A stretch of 64,000 nucleotides of DNA from Corythucha ciliata (Eukaryota; Arthropoda; Insecta; Hemiptera; Tingidae): contig CM075938.1 in assembly GCA_038030265.1 (NCBI GenBank), positions 45,315,189 to 45,379,188 on the forward strand, in the 5' to 3' direction. How positions within the stretch are numbered: position 1 is the stretch's first letter; each line of letters opens with the position of its first letter. A program made the translations under genes and the position numbers. The notes under the pieces are model-generated. The model was not told the origin of the DNA, made no database searches, and saw only the letters and a program-made list of their open reading frames with translations. Below are positions 11,101 to 23,100 of the stretch, in pieces.

Positions 11101-14100
11101 AATCGTGGGGTCCCTCATCCGCAACCCGGGGGACGCGCCCAATAGGGAAAACGAACCCAGTGAAAGGTATGTAGCCATTCACACGGATTAAGTCAGTCAC
11201 GGGGGCCACCGGCGTGCCCGGTTATGTGACGTCACCATAAGCGAACCGGTTGTGCCGACAGAAAAAGAGTTATTAGGGAGTTAATGGCATTTTACATAAG
11301 CGTTTGATGTTTAACGTTTACGGTTATGTGACGTCACACTAGCTCACACTAGCGTAATCGGGTGTGCTGGTGGAAATAGAGTCATGTATTGCAGTCAAGA
11401 GGGGCACCAGAGTGGCACTCAAATAGGAACATATTGATAGAACGTTGATGTATTTAACTGCTTCAAAGGAATTCATGAAATATTGTCACCATACTGTTGC
11501 ATAGGTAAGGCACTATAAAACACGAGTACTGCAACACGCAAATCGGCGCCATAGGAGGATAGGTATTGTGGTATTCTTGGACACGTGTTTCAGGTGCAAG
11601 GAACCGGGTCATTTATCACCCGTATGTCCTATAATCGGTCACCAAATTCAAGGAAAATAAAAAACATTGAAAATTTAGGAGATGATGAAGGAAATGAGTC
11701 ATTGGTTGAGACTGTTATCGTCGACGATAGAGCCTGTTCAGTAAAACAATCACATGTAGGTCGTAAAATTTTAGTTCCTGTTGATTTTGGAAATAATCGA
11801 ACGGGTAAATTCCTGATTTATGCGGGTGCGTCTGTATCTTTAATGGGTGAGGACCGTTATCGAAAGTTATTTCCCAAGCTACCCTCGAATAGCTCAGAAA
11901 TTAAATTAAAGACCTACACGGGAGATGCGGTCAAAGTTATTGGTCATGTGCCTGTGAAAGTTTCGAATGCAGGCCACAAGGGAACGTTGCGGCCCTTGAC
12001 GTAGTTAACACAGGTAGATCGAATATCTTGGGATTAGACTGGATTTGTACTCTTAATTTGGATTTAAATAATCTGTTATTTGCAATGACCTAAATTCGAT
12101 CGATTGGGAAGACAAGAAAAATATATTAGACAGTTTGTTCAAATAACACGATGTTATTTCGAAACCAGGCGTGGGAAAAATTTCAAAGGTACGTACGTGG
12201 CAAAAGTGTACGTTAAAGAAACTTCACTTCCAATTTTCCGGAAAGCAAGAAAAGTGTCATTTTCTCTCATGCCAAAATTGCGTATGAAATTATAGCGTTT
12301 AGAAAGGGAACAGGTGATAAGAAAAGTCGAACTTACTCTACACTAGTCAACCGTAAATCAAGCGTTCAAGTCTACCGTAAATCCTCAGTTGGCAGTGGAC
12401 AGGTTTCCCATTCCAAATGTGGAGGATTTGCTAGCTAAATTTGGGAAACAATAATTTGTTTTTCTAAAATAGATGACATGCAAGCCTACACGCACATAAA
12501 GTCCACCCTGATGACCAACACTATTTGACTCTTAACACTCCTTTCGGGCTGTACAGCTACTTACGCCTTCCCTTCGGATTAGCTAGCTCACCAGCTATCT
12601 GGTTACAAGCTATCGAGCAAGTTTTGTCAGAAATCGAAGGTTTAGCGATTTCCTTCGATGATATTTGTGTTGCCGCTAAAACTGAGGATGAAAACTACGA
12701 AAAACTCAATGAAGTGTTCAGTCGGTTAGCAGATAACAATATTCACGTGAATCAAGCAAAATGTTCATTTGTCGTAGACTCTGTGGAATATTGTGGGTTT
12801 AAATTGAGTTCAAAGGGAATTCACAAGTGTGAAAGCAAAATATAAGCAGTATTGAAAGTTCCTGAACCTCGGAACGTTTCCCAAGTTCGGTCTTTGTTGG
12901 GTTTCGTAACGTTTTATGGTCGGTTCATCAGGAATTTTAGTTCAATCGCACATCCGCTGTACGAGTTGCTCAAGAAAGATAGTAAATTTGTATTCGATGG
13001 TGAATGCCAGGAGGCAATAAGCAATAATCGGATTATTGTTTAGGCGCTTTATTCCTACTTCCGTTCGTTTCCTAACGTGAAGTTATTATTTTATGTATAT
13101 GGCGAAAGGCGGAGTAGACGCCGACAGCGAATAGGAAACTATGTATTATATTTATATTATGCATGTTACTTTTTTGTTACATAATGTCATTGCCCTCCTT
13201 GGCCTGACAGCTCCTTTTTTCTGCTGATTCATTCAGGAAGCTTTGTACGTATTTTAAGGATTGCATATTAATTGTTACAATTTATTTTTTATCAGTGATC
13301 ATTCGACAACCGAAAGTTTCGCCTAGTTCAAGGCAAACAGTTTTCAAAGCCGCGACCCTTCTTCTTCCACCCTTTCCTCTCTTAAACAAAGGAAAGGGAA
13401 AAACACAGAAGCGTGACACGATGCGTCGCACAGGTAAAGAATCAAACTATTAATAGCAGGCTCTCATGCGAGGGCTTCATTCAAGGAAATTATGACGAAT
13501 TTTTTTATAGATTTAACTGGAGATCCCTTCGAGAGGGTTGTCACTGACAACATAAAATGGATAATTCAAAAATGATTCATGGAAACGATTTGGGAAGGTC
13601 GTCTTTCTTGGACTCTTTTTTTTTTTTGTTCACAGCGGAAAAACGTTTCATCCCTTTAAAAAAGAGATCGTGAAAGAAAAACAGGAAAAGTCTCTGCGAC
13701 CTCCTTAAAATGACCATAAAAACGAAAACTTAACAAAGAAAAAGTCGTTTACATGGTCGTAATTGCCCTTGAATGGGATGAATTAATTGCAGTTCTCCTT
13801 TTTCATTCAAGATGTCTAGGCTTTGCCTCGCTAAGGACCGTGAATTTTCACCGGACATCACCACGCATGAAAGTGGAAATGAAAATTAGACGTGTTCCCG
13901 ATTTTTAACACATTCTTTTTTCAATTCGACTGGGGAAGTGGACTGTATTCAACTCGTCAATCATTCTTCCCCCTCATTGAAAAGCGCCAGACATTTGTCA
14001 CTGTCGCAGTTTATTGCCCCCCGAAACATCACAGTAGTTTTAGGTTTTGTTTATTTCACGCTGCAAACCGTGCAATTGAGTTTAAAATGGAAGTAAAAAT

Positions 14101-17100
14101 GCTCCTATATAATGAAGTTTCCATCGGTCTAAAATATCACTTATTAGATTTTAAGAAACCTGTCCCTTGAGCGCTTATTACGAGCCGCTTCTAAATAAAA
14201 ATATGAACCCACCCCCTTTTTCCCATGACACTCATTTTTAATAACTGAGGAAAGTGTCAATGAGGCATCAGAAGACCTTCGCTGTTCAGTACCTCTCTTC
14301 TACGACATTTTTATTGTTTGGTAAAGGAATGAATGAAATACATCCGTCCTTCAGAGAGCCGCATAATTAAAGAAGTCACGTGGGTGGATTTAATTAAAAT
14401 TACGATGGAAAATGACGAATGCGAGTGTATTTCATTGTCAAGCGACGTTCCGTTTTTGGCTTTGTATTGTTTGTTATCACCGTTGCATACGCGCGCAAAT
14501 GAAATATGTACTATATTCTATATACGTCTTTCGAGGAATCGAATTGTACCTACCCGAGTCAGTGACCATTTCAAATCCGGAGACCGTATTTCCTATTCGC
14601 GTTGTTTTCCATCTCTCTCTTTATTTTTGATGAACTAAATAAAGTTAACATGTTCGAACAGGATCCATTAATCACTGTAACGGAATGTAATGCATCACGT
14701 GAACAGATAGCTTTCGTGGTGTATTAGCGAATATATATAGAAAGTGTTCCAATCTTCTAAAATGAGCGAAGTGTAAAAGAACCTCAATGCTCGTTGCTTA
14801 CATGTAGTTTCTGGGAAGGGGGAGAGGGCTTTTAAGTCCTTAGTTTGTTTATGTTCATGATGAGACAAAATCTAAACGAAAAAAAAATTCAAAACTTACA
14901 TTAACACCCTTAACATCGCGACCACATTATGGGGCCCCTGCTCGCAACAGGCCTACTAAAGACGGCACTGGTTTCAACACGCGCTATTTATCGCTATAAA
15001 TTGTGTATTCAGCCATGAAATTAAATATGTAACCCCCAGGCTGCGGTTCCATGCCTTTCAAAACTGGTGATTTGTAGCGAGATGGCTAAGCACTATGAAA
15101 CGACAATCCACTTCACATGACCCTTCAAACTTTAAATTCTGCTCGTATAGGTTGCTCAAGCCCTAAGAGTTTATCGCGGAATAACTTTTTTTTTCTCTCT
15201 CTCGTAAAAAGGCGGAAAAGCTTCATTTTCACCTTCTGTTGACCTAAACGGAACACCGTTAAGTTCGTTTGGAGACCTTCGCCTTGTTATTCGGCTTCGC
15301 AGCGGACGTGCGAACAATTTAATGCAAATTGCCGAGTGTGCGGTTCTTGCCTGTCATGGTCATCGCGCAGTACCCTTGCAAAGTATAATTCAATAAAGTA
15401 TAATTTACTTTTTGACATTTATACGTATAATGTGTGAATAACTTCTAATCGTCAACACAAGCACAGAGCACAGCGTGACATTTTGCTTTTCCCCTCAAGT
15501 TAAGCTCGAGCTTACGTCAGAAATCCGTAAAAATATATTCCATCCCGTTAAATCCGTCAAATAAATAATAATCAGCAGCGTGCCTAGGTAAAAAGTATAG
15601 TGGCAAATATAAGAGTGGCAGACAGACCCGGCTCTTCTTCTGTGGGCTTTAGGCTTTGCGTTCATGAATTTATAGCAACAAAATTACAAAAAAAAGTCCC
15701 CGCATTCAAGGCTAAAATTGAAAAAATCTTGCAAATTTGCACTTTATGATGGTCTTTCTATGGATAAAAAAATTAGAGAAATCGGTAATTCATGGCCATA
15801 AGTGAAAAAAATCGCTCATTCGCGGCTATAAATGGAGAAAAATCGAAATTCACATTTCTCAAAAAAAAAAAAACAAACTATAGAAAACACCAGCCGCGAT
15901 TTGGAGGCAACATAACGCTCCAATGGCGCCGAAACGGTTTTAATGAGACGTAGAAGAACTCAAACAGGCAAGACCCACACCTATGGGGGGGGGGGGTTCG
16001 CCATCACACCACACCGCATTGCCATCCACCAGTTAGCTAGAGTTGCAGTGAGAGGTAATTTGTATAAAAAATGACAATTCGTAGTAAAAATTGAGAAAAA
16101 TGATTAATAATTAGCGGGTAATTTAAGAAAAAAGCGCTAATTCGCGGGTAAAGTGTAAAGAATACAAATTAAAAACCGCCAATTTGAGGCAAAAATTGAG
16201 AAAAACATTAACTCTCAGCTAAAATAAAGAAAAATCGATTTGCGAATGAATTAAGAAAAAGCTCTGATTTGCGGATAAAGTGTGGGAAAACGATAATAAA
16301 GGCCAACAATTTAAAATATCACTGATTCACGGCTAAACTTGAGAAAAACGCCAGTTCGCGACTTCAGAAAGCAACATTTTGGCTAAAAATGAGAAAAAGT
16401 GCTAATTCATGACAAGAATAGGAAAAAAACTGCTAATTCACAAGTAAAATTGAGACAAATCACAAATTCGCGGCTATAAAATGAGAAAAATCAGCGATTA
16501 ATTGCTCAGAGGTCCCAGCTAATATTGACAAAAATGCTAATTCGTGATTTTTCGAGGCAACTTTATTATTAAAGTTTTACTACTGTATTAAGATATTTTT
16601 TGGTTTTAAAGGTTGATTCACGCCTAATATTGAGAATAAGCGCTCATTAGCCGCTAAAATTGAGAAAAATGCACCACTACTATCAGCATTAAGCACGACA
16701 ACTTCACTGCTAAAATAAGAGAAAACGCGCTGACTCCAAGTTTCTTTAGGCCCTTAATAGGAGGCTGAAATTGAGAAGGTACGCAAATGTGTTTATCTTG
16801 GGGCAAGTACGTGACAAAAAGTTAGAAAATAACGCTCATATTCGTGGCTAAAATAGTGGGAAAAAGCTAATTCACAGCAAAGAGCAGGGAGGGGGGGGAT
16901 TCGCGGCTAAAATTAAGAAAATCGCTAAAATTGAGAAAAAAGCACTGTAATTCTCGGCTATATGGACGAGAAAAAGCATCAATGAATCGCTTAGCAGGCT
17001 CAGCCAATATTGAAAATAGACGCTAATTCGTGGTTTCTCTTTGTGATTAAAATTGAGAAAATGCGTCACTTCGCGTGAGATAAATATGAGAACAAAAAGT

Positions 17101-20100
17101 CACTAAATGATCTCAAATTGCTAAGAAAACTAAAATTGAGGGAAGGCGCTAATTTGGGGTTAAAATGGAGGAAAAGCGGTAATTAGATGAAACAAAAATC
17201 ACGAATTCGCGGCTAAAAAAGAGAAAAGCGCTAGTTCTCGGCTATAAAATTGAGAAAAAACAGCGATGAATCGCGTAGCAGGCTCATAGCCAACATTGAA
17301 AAAAACGCCCATTCGCATTTCCCAAGGCAACTTCGTGACTAAAATTGAGAAAAGGCGGTGCTTCGCGTGCGATAATTGGGGGGAGGTGGTAACTAAATAA
17401 TGAGCGAAAATCGCAACAAAATTGAGGAAAAGAGCTAATTCGAGGCTAAAATTGAGGAAAAGCGCTAATTCGCGGTGGAAATGTCTCAAGTATGATAATT
17501 CGCAATACATGTATTTGAGAAAACCCGGTAATTCACAGCAGCTAAAATGGTGAAAAGGCGTAAATTCGCGGCCAAGGTTGAAAAAAAAGCGCTCATTCGC
17601 ACCTAAAATAACAATAGTATATTTCACAACGAGTGACGAAAGCGTCACTTTACGCAGGGGTTGTGTTTGGCGATCAAGGCGAAGCCGAGTTCGCTAATTA
17701 CTAACAACGAGCGCTCGTTTAGTACTAACAACGAGCGCTCGTTTAGTACTAACAACGAGCGCGTTAACAACACGCTCGTTGTTAGTAATTAGCGAACTCG
17801 GCTTCGCCTTGATCGCCAATTACAACTCCTGCGTAAAGTGACGCTTTCCTCACTCGTTGTGAAATATACTATTTCGCTTGACCTACGGAGAAAAAAAAAC
17901 GCCAATGCTGCCTGGCTGAAACTAAGAAAACCGCTCACTCGCAGCTATAATAAAGAAGAACTATAATTCGCGGATCAAGTAGAGGAAATTCCCAAATTCA
18001 CTGCAATTGAGAAAAAACGATAATTCTCGCCTAAAATTGATAAATGATTCGCGGCTCAAACTTAGGAAACTCAACAAAAGTAACCCAACAACAATAACTC
18101 AACAAAAATAAAGCGCCAATTCATATAGCTGAAATAGAGAAAATGCGTAATTCGCAGCTTAAGTTGACAAAAGCTAATCATTCTCAGCTTAAAACGGTGA
18201 AAAACGCTAATTCTCGGATCAACGCAAAAATCTGCTAATTCACACCAGAGAACACGCTTATAATTCGCGGCTAAAATTTGTAGGAAAATGCCCTGATTAT
18301 ATAGCTTCCAAAAATAAGAAAAGTGCTAATTGTACGGGGCTGAACCACTGACGGTGCGATTAACCACGTACTCATCCCTGGCTAAAATTAAGAAACCGCC
18401 AATTCGCGGCCAAAATTGAGACACAGTGCCAGTTCGTGTTTAAAACGCTAATTCACGGCACAAATCGAAGAAACGCCAATTCAGGGTTTCGGGAGGACAC
18501 TTTATGAAGACTATAAAAGAGAAAATCGCTAATTCTTGACTAGAAAAGTAAAAAAAAAAAAAAAAACACGCTAATGCGCTTCTAAAACGCTTATTAGTGG
18601 CTAATTAAGAGAAATCTGAACTTTGCAGCTAAAATTGAGGAAAAAACTCTAATTCGAGACTGTACAGGGTGATTCAGGAGGAATGTGACAAACTTTCACA
18701 GGTGATAGTACGTACCTGGACGCACAAAAAACGTCATGTAGACGCATAGCCGAAAATGCTTTGGTTACGAGATATGAGCATTTTCCTGTTTTTTCCCAGT
18801 TTCATTACTTTTTACAATAATTGTCGTGTTCACGGCTCACCGACGGAGGTTAGACAAAAAATGACGGTTGATTCGGAAAGAGGACAAAATCCTGTTCCTG
18901 AAACCACCATGAAAATCAAAAAATGTCGCTCGCGCGTGGCTATTTCAGCCATGTGAAAAGTGAAAAAAGTATTTTTTTGAAATTACCAATACATTTCACA
19001 TCGGTATCAATCAGCTGCTAGTGCACGCATTGATGGGCAAAGTTGTGGAAAACTACCCAGTTCTGTGTACTTTCAAACGGTGTTCTGGTAGTTGAAGTTT
19101 GCAACCCTCTGACTTCAGCAATCAAGTTCGAATGCAAAAAAATGTAACTTGCTGTGTTAAAAGAAGCCGAATAGGCCATTGTAAACGTCCTTTCCTTAGG
19201 GAATTGTGTTTCTCCGAGCAGGCTGCCCTCAATGCTTGAAGTAAGGATTCAATTCACAACGAGGCTCACCATGTGAGCTGAGGTGGTGGATGAACAGCGT
19301 TAGGGTGTACACTAGACTTGAACATTTCACCTTATCGCCGGTACCCTTTGTACGATCAATTTTCACAACGAGGCTTACTATGCGTGATATCGTGGATGAA
19401 TTGTTGTGTTAGGACTTGAACTAGGGCATTCCTACTCATCAGTCACCACTCATCAGGTTTAGATTAGCTCAGTAGACTGCGATCTTTGTACATCGTTTTT
19501 TCTCTCCGAATTAGTTGAGATCAACGATTGATGAAGAACCTTAACTTGAAATACATTTAATTTAATTGAGCGTTCAAAATTCCCCCCCGTTTCTTGCTCA
19601 CTTTGTGTTGCTCTAAACCGCAAATTTTTGGTGGCCAAACGAATTTAGATTATTACGGCGAGAGGCTGTGAAACGTCACAGCCCAATAAATTGGTCCTCC
19701 TTGCATGATCATTTTCGGGAGAATGCCTCATTACTACACGTGAAATGTGTTCAGGGGTTCATAGAGCTGAAAAAGTATTCATTGTTACTGTTGTTACGTT
19801 TCCGAATTTTAGTCAACTTATTTTGTCAGGGTACTATTAAAAATGCGTCGACATTTTACTAACGAAGAGTACGCCGACATAATGTTTTTCTACGGAATGT
19901 GTAGAGGAAATGACCGAGCCGCCCAGCGAGCATATCATCTTGAATTCCCAAACCGAAGATTGCCGGCCAGAAATACCTTTTCGCGGATTTTTAGAACACT
20001 TCGTGAAACTGGAGCGTTCCCAAGACGATCGACGAATTCGGAAAGGGAAGAGAATATCGACGTTGAGGACATTTTAATGGAAGTTGAACGTGACCCAACA

Positions 20101-23100
20101 ACGAGCACTCGTCGAATTTCGTTAGCGGTGCATACGTCACAAACAAGTGTGTGGAGAACTCTCAAGAAGAATGGGCTTTCATCATACCATGTCCAAAAAG
20201 TCCACAATTTGTTACCAGGAGACGAAATCCGTAGGTTGGAGTTTTGCCAATGGGTAAATACAAACCGCAACAAAATCCCATTCATTCTTTTTACCGATGA
20301 GGCCACATTCACGAGAGATGGGATAAACAATTCTCACAATAGACATATCTGGTCAGAAGAGAACCCCCGAGCAAAGTTAGTGTCGGCTTTCCAACATAAA
20401 TTTTCGATCAACGTGTGGTGCGGTATGCTCAACAATATGTTCATCGGTCCATTCATATTAGAAGACCGTCTTTCCGGACCGACTTTTTTTAAACTTCCTT
20501 CGGAATCACCTCCCAGCTCTGCTGGAGGACGTTCCTTTTCAATACAGAAATCGTATGATATTTCAACTCGACGGTGCCCCTGCACATTTTTCTCGTGAAG
20601 TCCGAGCATTTCTCGACGAAAAATTCCCTCTGAAATGGATTGGGCGAGGAGGACCAATTAACTGGCCTGCGAGGTCTCCCGACCTAACGCCACTTGATTA
20701 TTGTCTCTGGGGGTGGATGAAGACATTGGTGTACGAAAAGAAGCCCAGCACACGCGAGGAGCTGATCAATAAAGTCATGGCCTGTGCTGAATCAATCCGA
20801 CAACGATATGCCAAAATTCGTCGAGCCACCAGAGCTCTGCAGAAAAGAGCGACAAAGTGTGTCCACGAAGGGGTAGGAATTTTTGAACACTTAATTAAAT
20901 GATGTTTTTTGTTATTGTTATTTCATGCTGAGGTTGTTTGTGTAAATTGATCACAACCATAAGTTGGAGAGACAAACGAAGGACAATGAGCTCCATGAAT
21001 GAGAGAAGATTGTACAAAGGGTACCGGCGATAAGGTGAAATGTTCAAGTCTAGTATACACCCTAACGCTGTTCATCCACCACCTCAGCTCACATGGTGAG
21101 CCTCGTTGTGAATTGAATCCTTACTTCAAGCATTGAGGGCAGCCTGCTCGGAGAAACACAATACCCTAAGGAAAGGACGTTTACAATGGCTTATTCAGCT
21201 TCTTTTAACACAGCAAGTTACATTTTTTTGCATTCGAACTTGATTGCTGAAGTCAGAGGGTTGCAAACTTCAACTACCAGAACACCGTTTGAAAGTACAC
21301 AGAACTGGGTAGTTTTCCACAACTTTGCCCATCAATGCGTGCACTAGCAGCTGATTGATACCGATGTGAAATGTATTGGTAATTTCAAAAAAACTTTTTT
21401 CACTTTTCACATAGCTGAAATAGAGAAAATGCGTAATTCGCAGCTTAAGTTGACAAAAGCTAATCATTCTCAGCTTAAAACGGTGAAAAACGCTAATTCT
21501 CGGATCAACGCAAAAATCTGCTAATTCACACCAGAGAACACGCTTATAATTCGCGGCTAAAATTTGTAGGAAAATGCCCTGATTATATAGCTTCCAAAAA
21601 TAAGAAAAGTGCTAATTGTACGGGGCTGAACCACTGACGGTGCGATTAACCACGTACTCATCCCTGGCTAAAATTAAGAAACCGCCAATTCGCGGCCAAA
21701 ATTGAGACACAGTGCCAGTTCGTGTTTAAAACGCTAATTCACGGCACAAATCGAAGAAACGCCAATTCAGGGTTTCGGGAGGACACTTTATGAAGACTAT
21801 AAAAGAGAAAATCGCTAATTCTTGACTAGAAAAGTAAAAAAAAACAAAAAAAAAAACGCTAATACGCTTCTAAAACCAAGGAAAAACGCTTATTAGTGGC
21901 TAAAATTAAGAAAAATCTGAACTTTGCAGCTAAAATTGAGGAAAAAACTCTAATTCGAGACTATATTTACCAAAATGCGTTAATTCGTTGCTACAATGAA
22001 GAAAAAACGCTAATTCGTGGCTAAAGTTGAAAACAAAACAAAACAAACGCTAATATCTCGAATATCGATACAATTAAAAAAAACGCTAATATCTCGAATA
22101 TCGATACAATTTAAAAAACCGCTGAATTACAGTTCTTTGGGCAAGTCCACGGCTAAAATTAAGAAAAATCGCTAATTCGCATCAATATGCTAATTCTGAA
22201 TGCTGAAAAAAGAAGTGAGAAAATGCTTAAATTGCCGCTAAAATTGAGAGAAACGCTAATTCGCGGTTGCCTGAAAATGAGAAAAGTTTTGATTTTGCTG
22301 CTAAAATCAACTATAAGCGACAGACCATGGCCAAAAGTACAACACACTTCTAAAGTTGTCTATTCTATGATTTCTATGGAGCACAAATGCAGCAAATGGA
22401 GCAGTTGGTTCATTGTAACCACGTACACTTTTTCCCTTTCAATTGTTTTTAAAGTTATTTAAATAAAAAAATGTATACCTAATAATAAAAATCATTGTGG
22501 ATTGCTAATCCGTCAGCCGGTAGACAGATTTTTTTTCTCGTCAAATTGACAACGCTGTACAAGCAATGAATCATCAACCAGATTAATGAACATCTCTGAA
22601 ACTTCCAACTTGATAGCTATATGTAATGGGAAGACGCAGGTAAATGGTAGCTGCGAACAAAACATGAAGGGGGGGGGGGAAAGAGAACCCGGCAGGCGTG
22701 AAATCTCATTCTATTACACGGCTAACGACTTAAGCCCTCCGGAAATTACGACATTATTTGTCTAAAGTAGTTTTTTTTTTTTTTTTTGCCTTTTTTTCTC
22801 AGCTCTAGTGTCTCTGTTTTGTTCACCTCTAAAGTGCAGACTTGAAAAGAGGACAATGAGATTTTGTACGAGGATGCTTAAATCTTGAAATGACAATTGT
22901 AGAAATTGCCTTTAACCCCTCTGGACGTAGAGAACAAAAGAAAGAATGAGTTTCGCCCGTTACTTTATTTTTTAAAATTCGATTTGACGATTAGTCATCA
23001 GAAAACAAAGTTGCGGCAGTTTTTTCCCTTAATTGACAGCGCAGTGTCTAATTATTCATTGAAACCTTGTATCTCGCATCAAATGAAGTGCGCCCTATAT

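Larger units (their letters stand above)
11560..13043 (+). mobile_element. Truncated Ty3/gypsy-type LTR retrotransposon
   Basis: In order I see a CCHC zinc knuckle (CFRCKEPGHLSPVC, about 11587-11628), an aspartic-protease remnant (11800-12000) and reverse transcriptase palm fragments followed by the 'LLGFVTFYGRFIRNFS' region (12525-13043). Several frameshifts and stops separate them. RNase H and integrase are missing and no LTR pair was found, so it is a dead fragment. It lies within the serpin intron, antisense to the gene. Confidence 0.85.
15700..18661. repeat. Main degenerate ~29 bp satellite-like array (orientation 1)
   Basis: The unit approximates 'ttcgcggctaaaattgag' plus 'aaaaagcgctaa'. 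About a hundred imperfect copies run through the interval with drift, lost units and short unrelated inserts. On the minus strand, the transcribed strand of the serpin, each unit reads TTTTTCTCAATTTTAG, resembling a pyrimidine tract plus AG acceptor. A fold-back element is inserted at 17614-17872. The last part (18125-18661) is repeated at 21411-21961. Confidence 0.85.
18662..21423 (+). mobile_element. IS630/Tc1/mariner-superfamily DNA transposon, degenerate, with ~415 bp inverted repeats
   Basis: The left end 'TA-cagggtgattcaggagg' at 18663 resembles the terminus of a TA-targeting transposon. Long inverted repeats lie at 18940-19355 and 21011-21423, with few differences. A transposase gene with one frameshift lies between them. 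No inverse copy of 'cagggtgattc' is present at the right end, so the outer right terminus is missing. The element lies in the serpin intron, antisense to the gene. Confidence 0.85.

Noticed and set aside
10441..11209. Overlapping 75-100 codon frames on both strands
   Set aside because: They arise from locally high G+C with few stops. No domain, splice signal or codon pattern distinguishes any one frame.
17199..17648. 149-codon minus-strand frame in the satellite array
   Set aside because: Repeated ELALFLNF-like peptides simply mirror the ~29-bp repeat and there is no gene context.
15700..18661. CRISPR-like or telomere-like array
   Set aside because: Units drift continuously with no constant repeat plus unique spacer pattern, the host is eukaryotic, and the unit is not a telomere motif.
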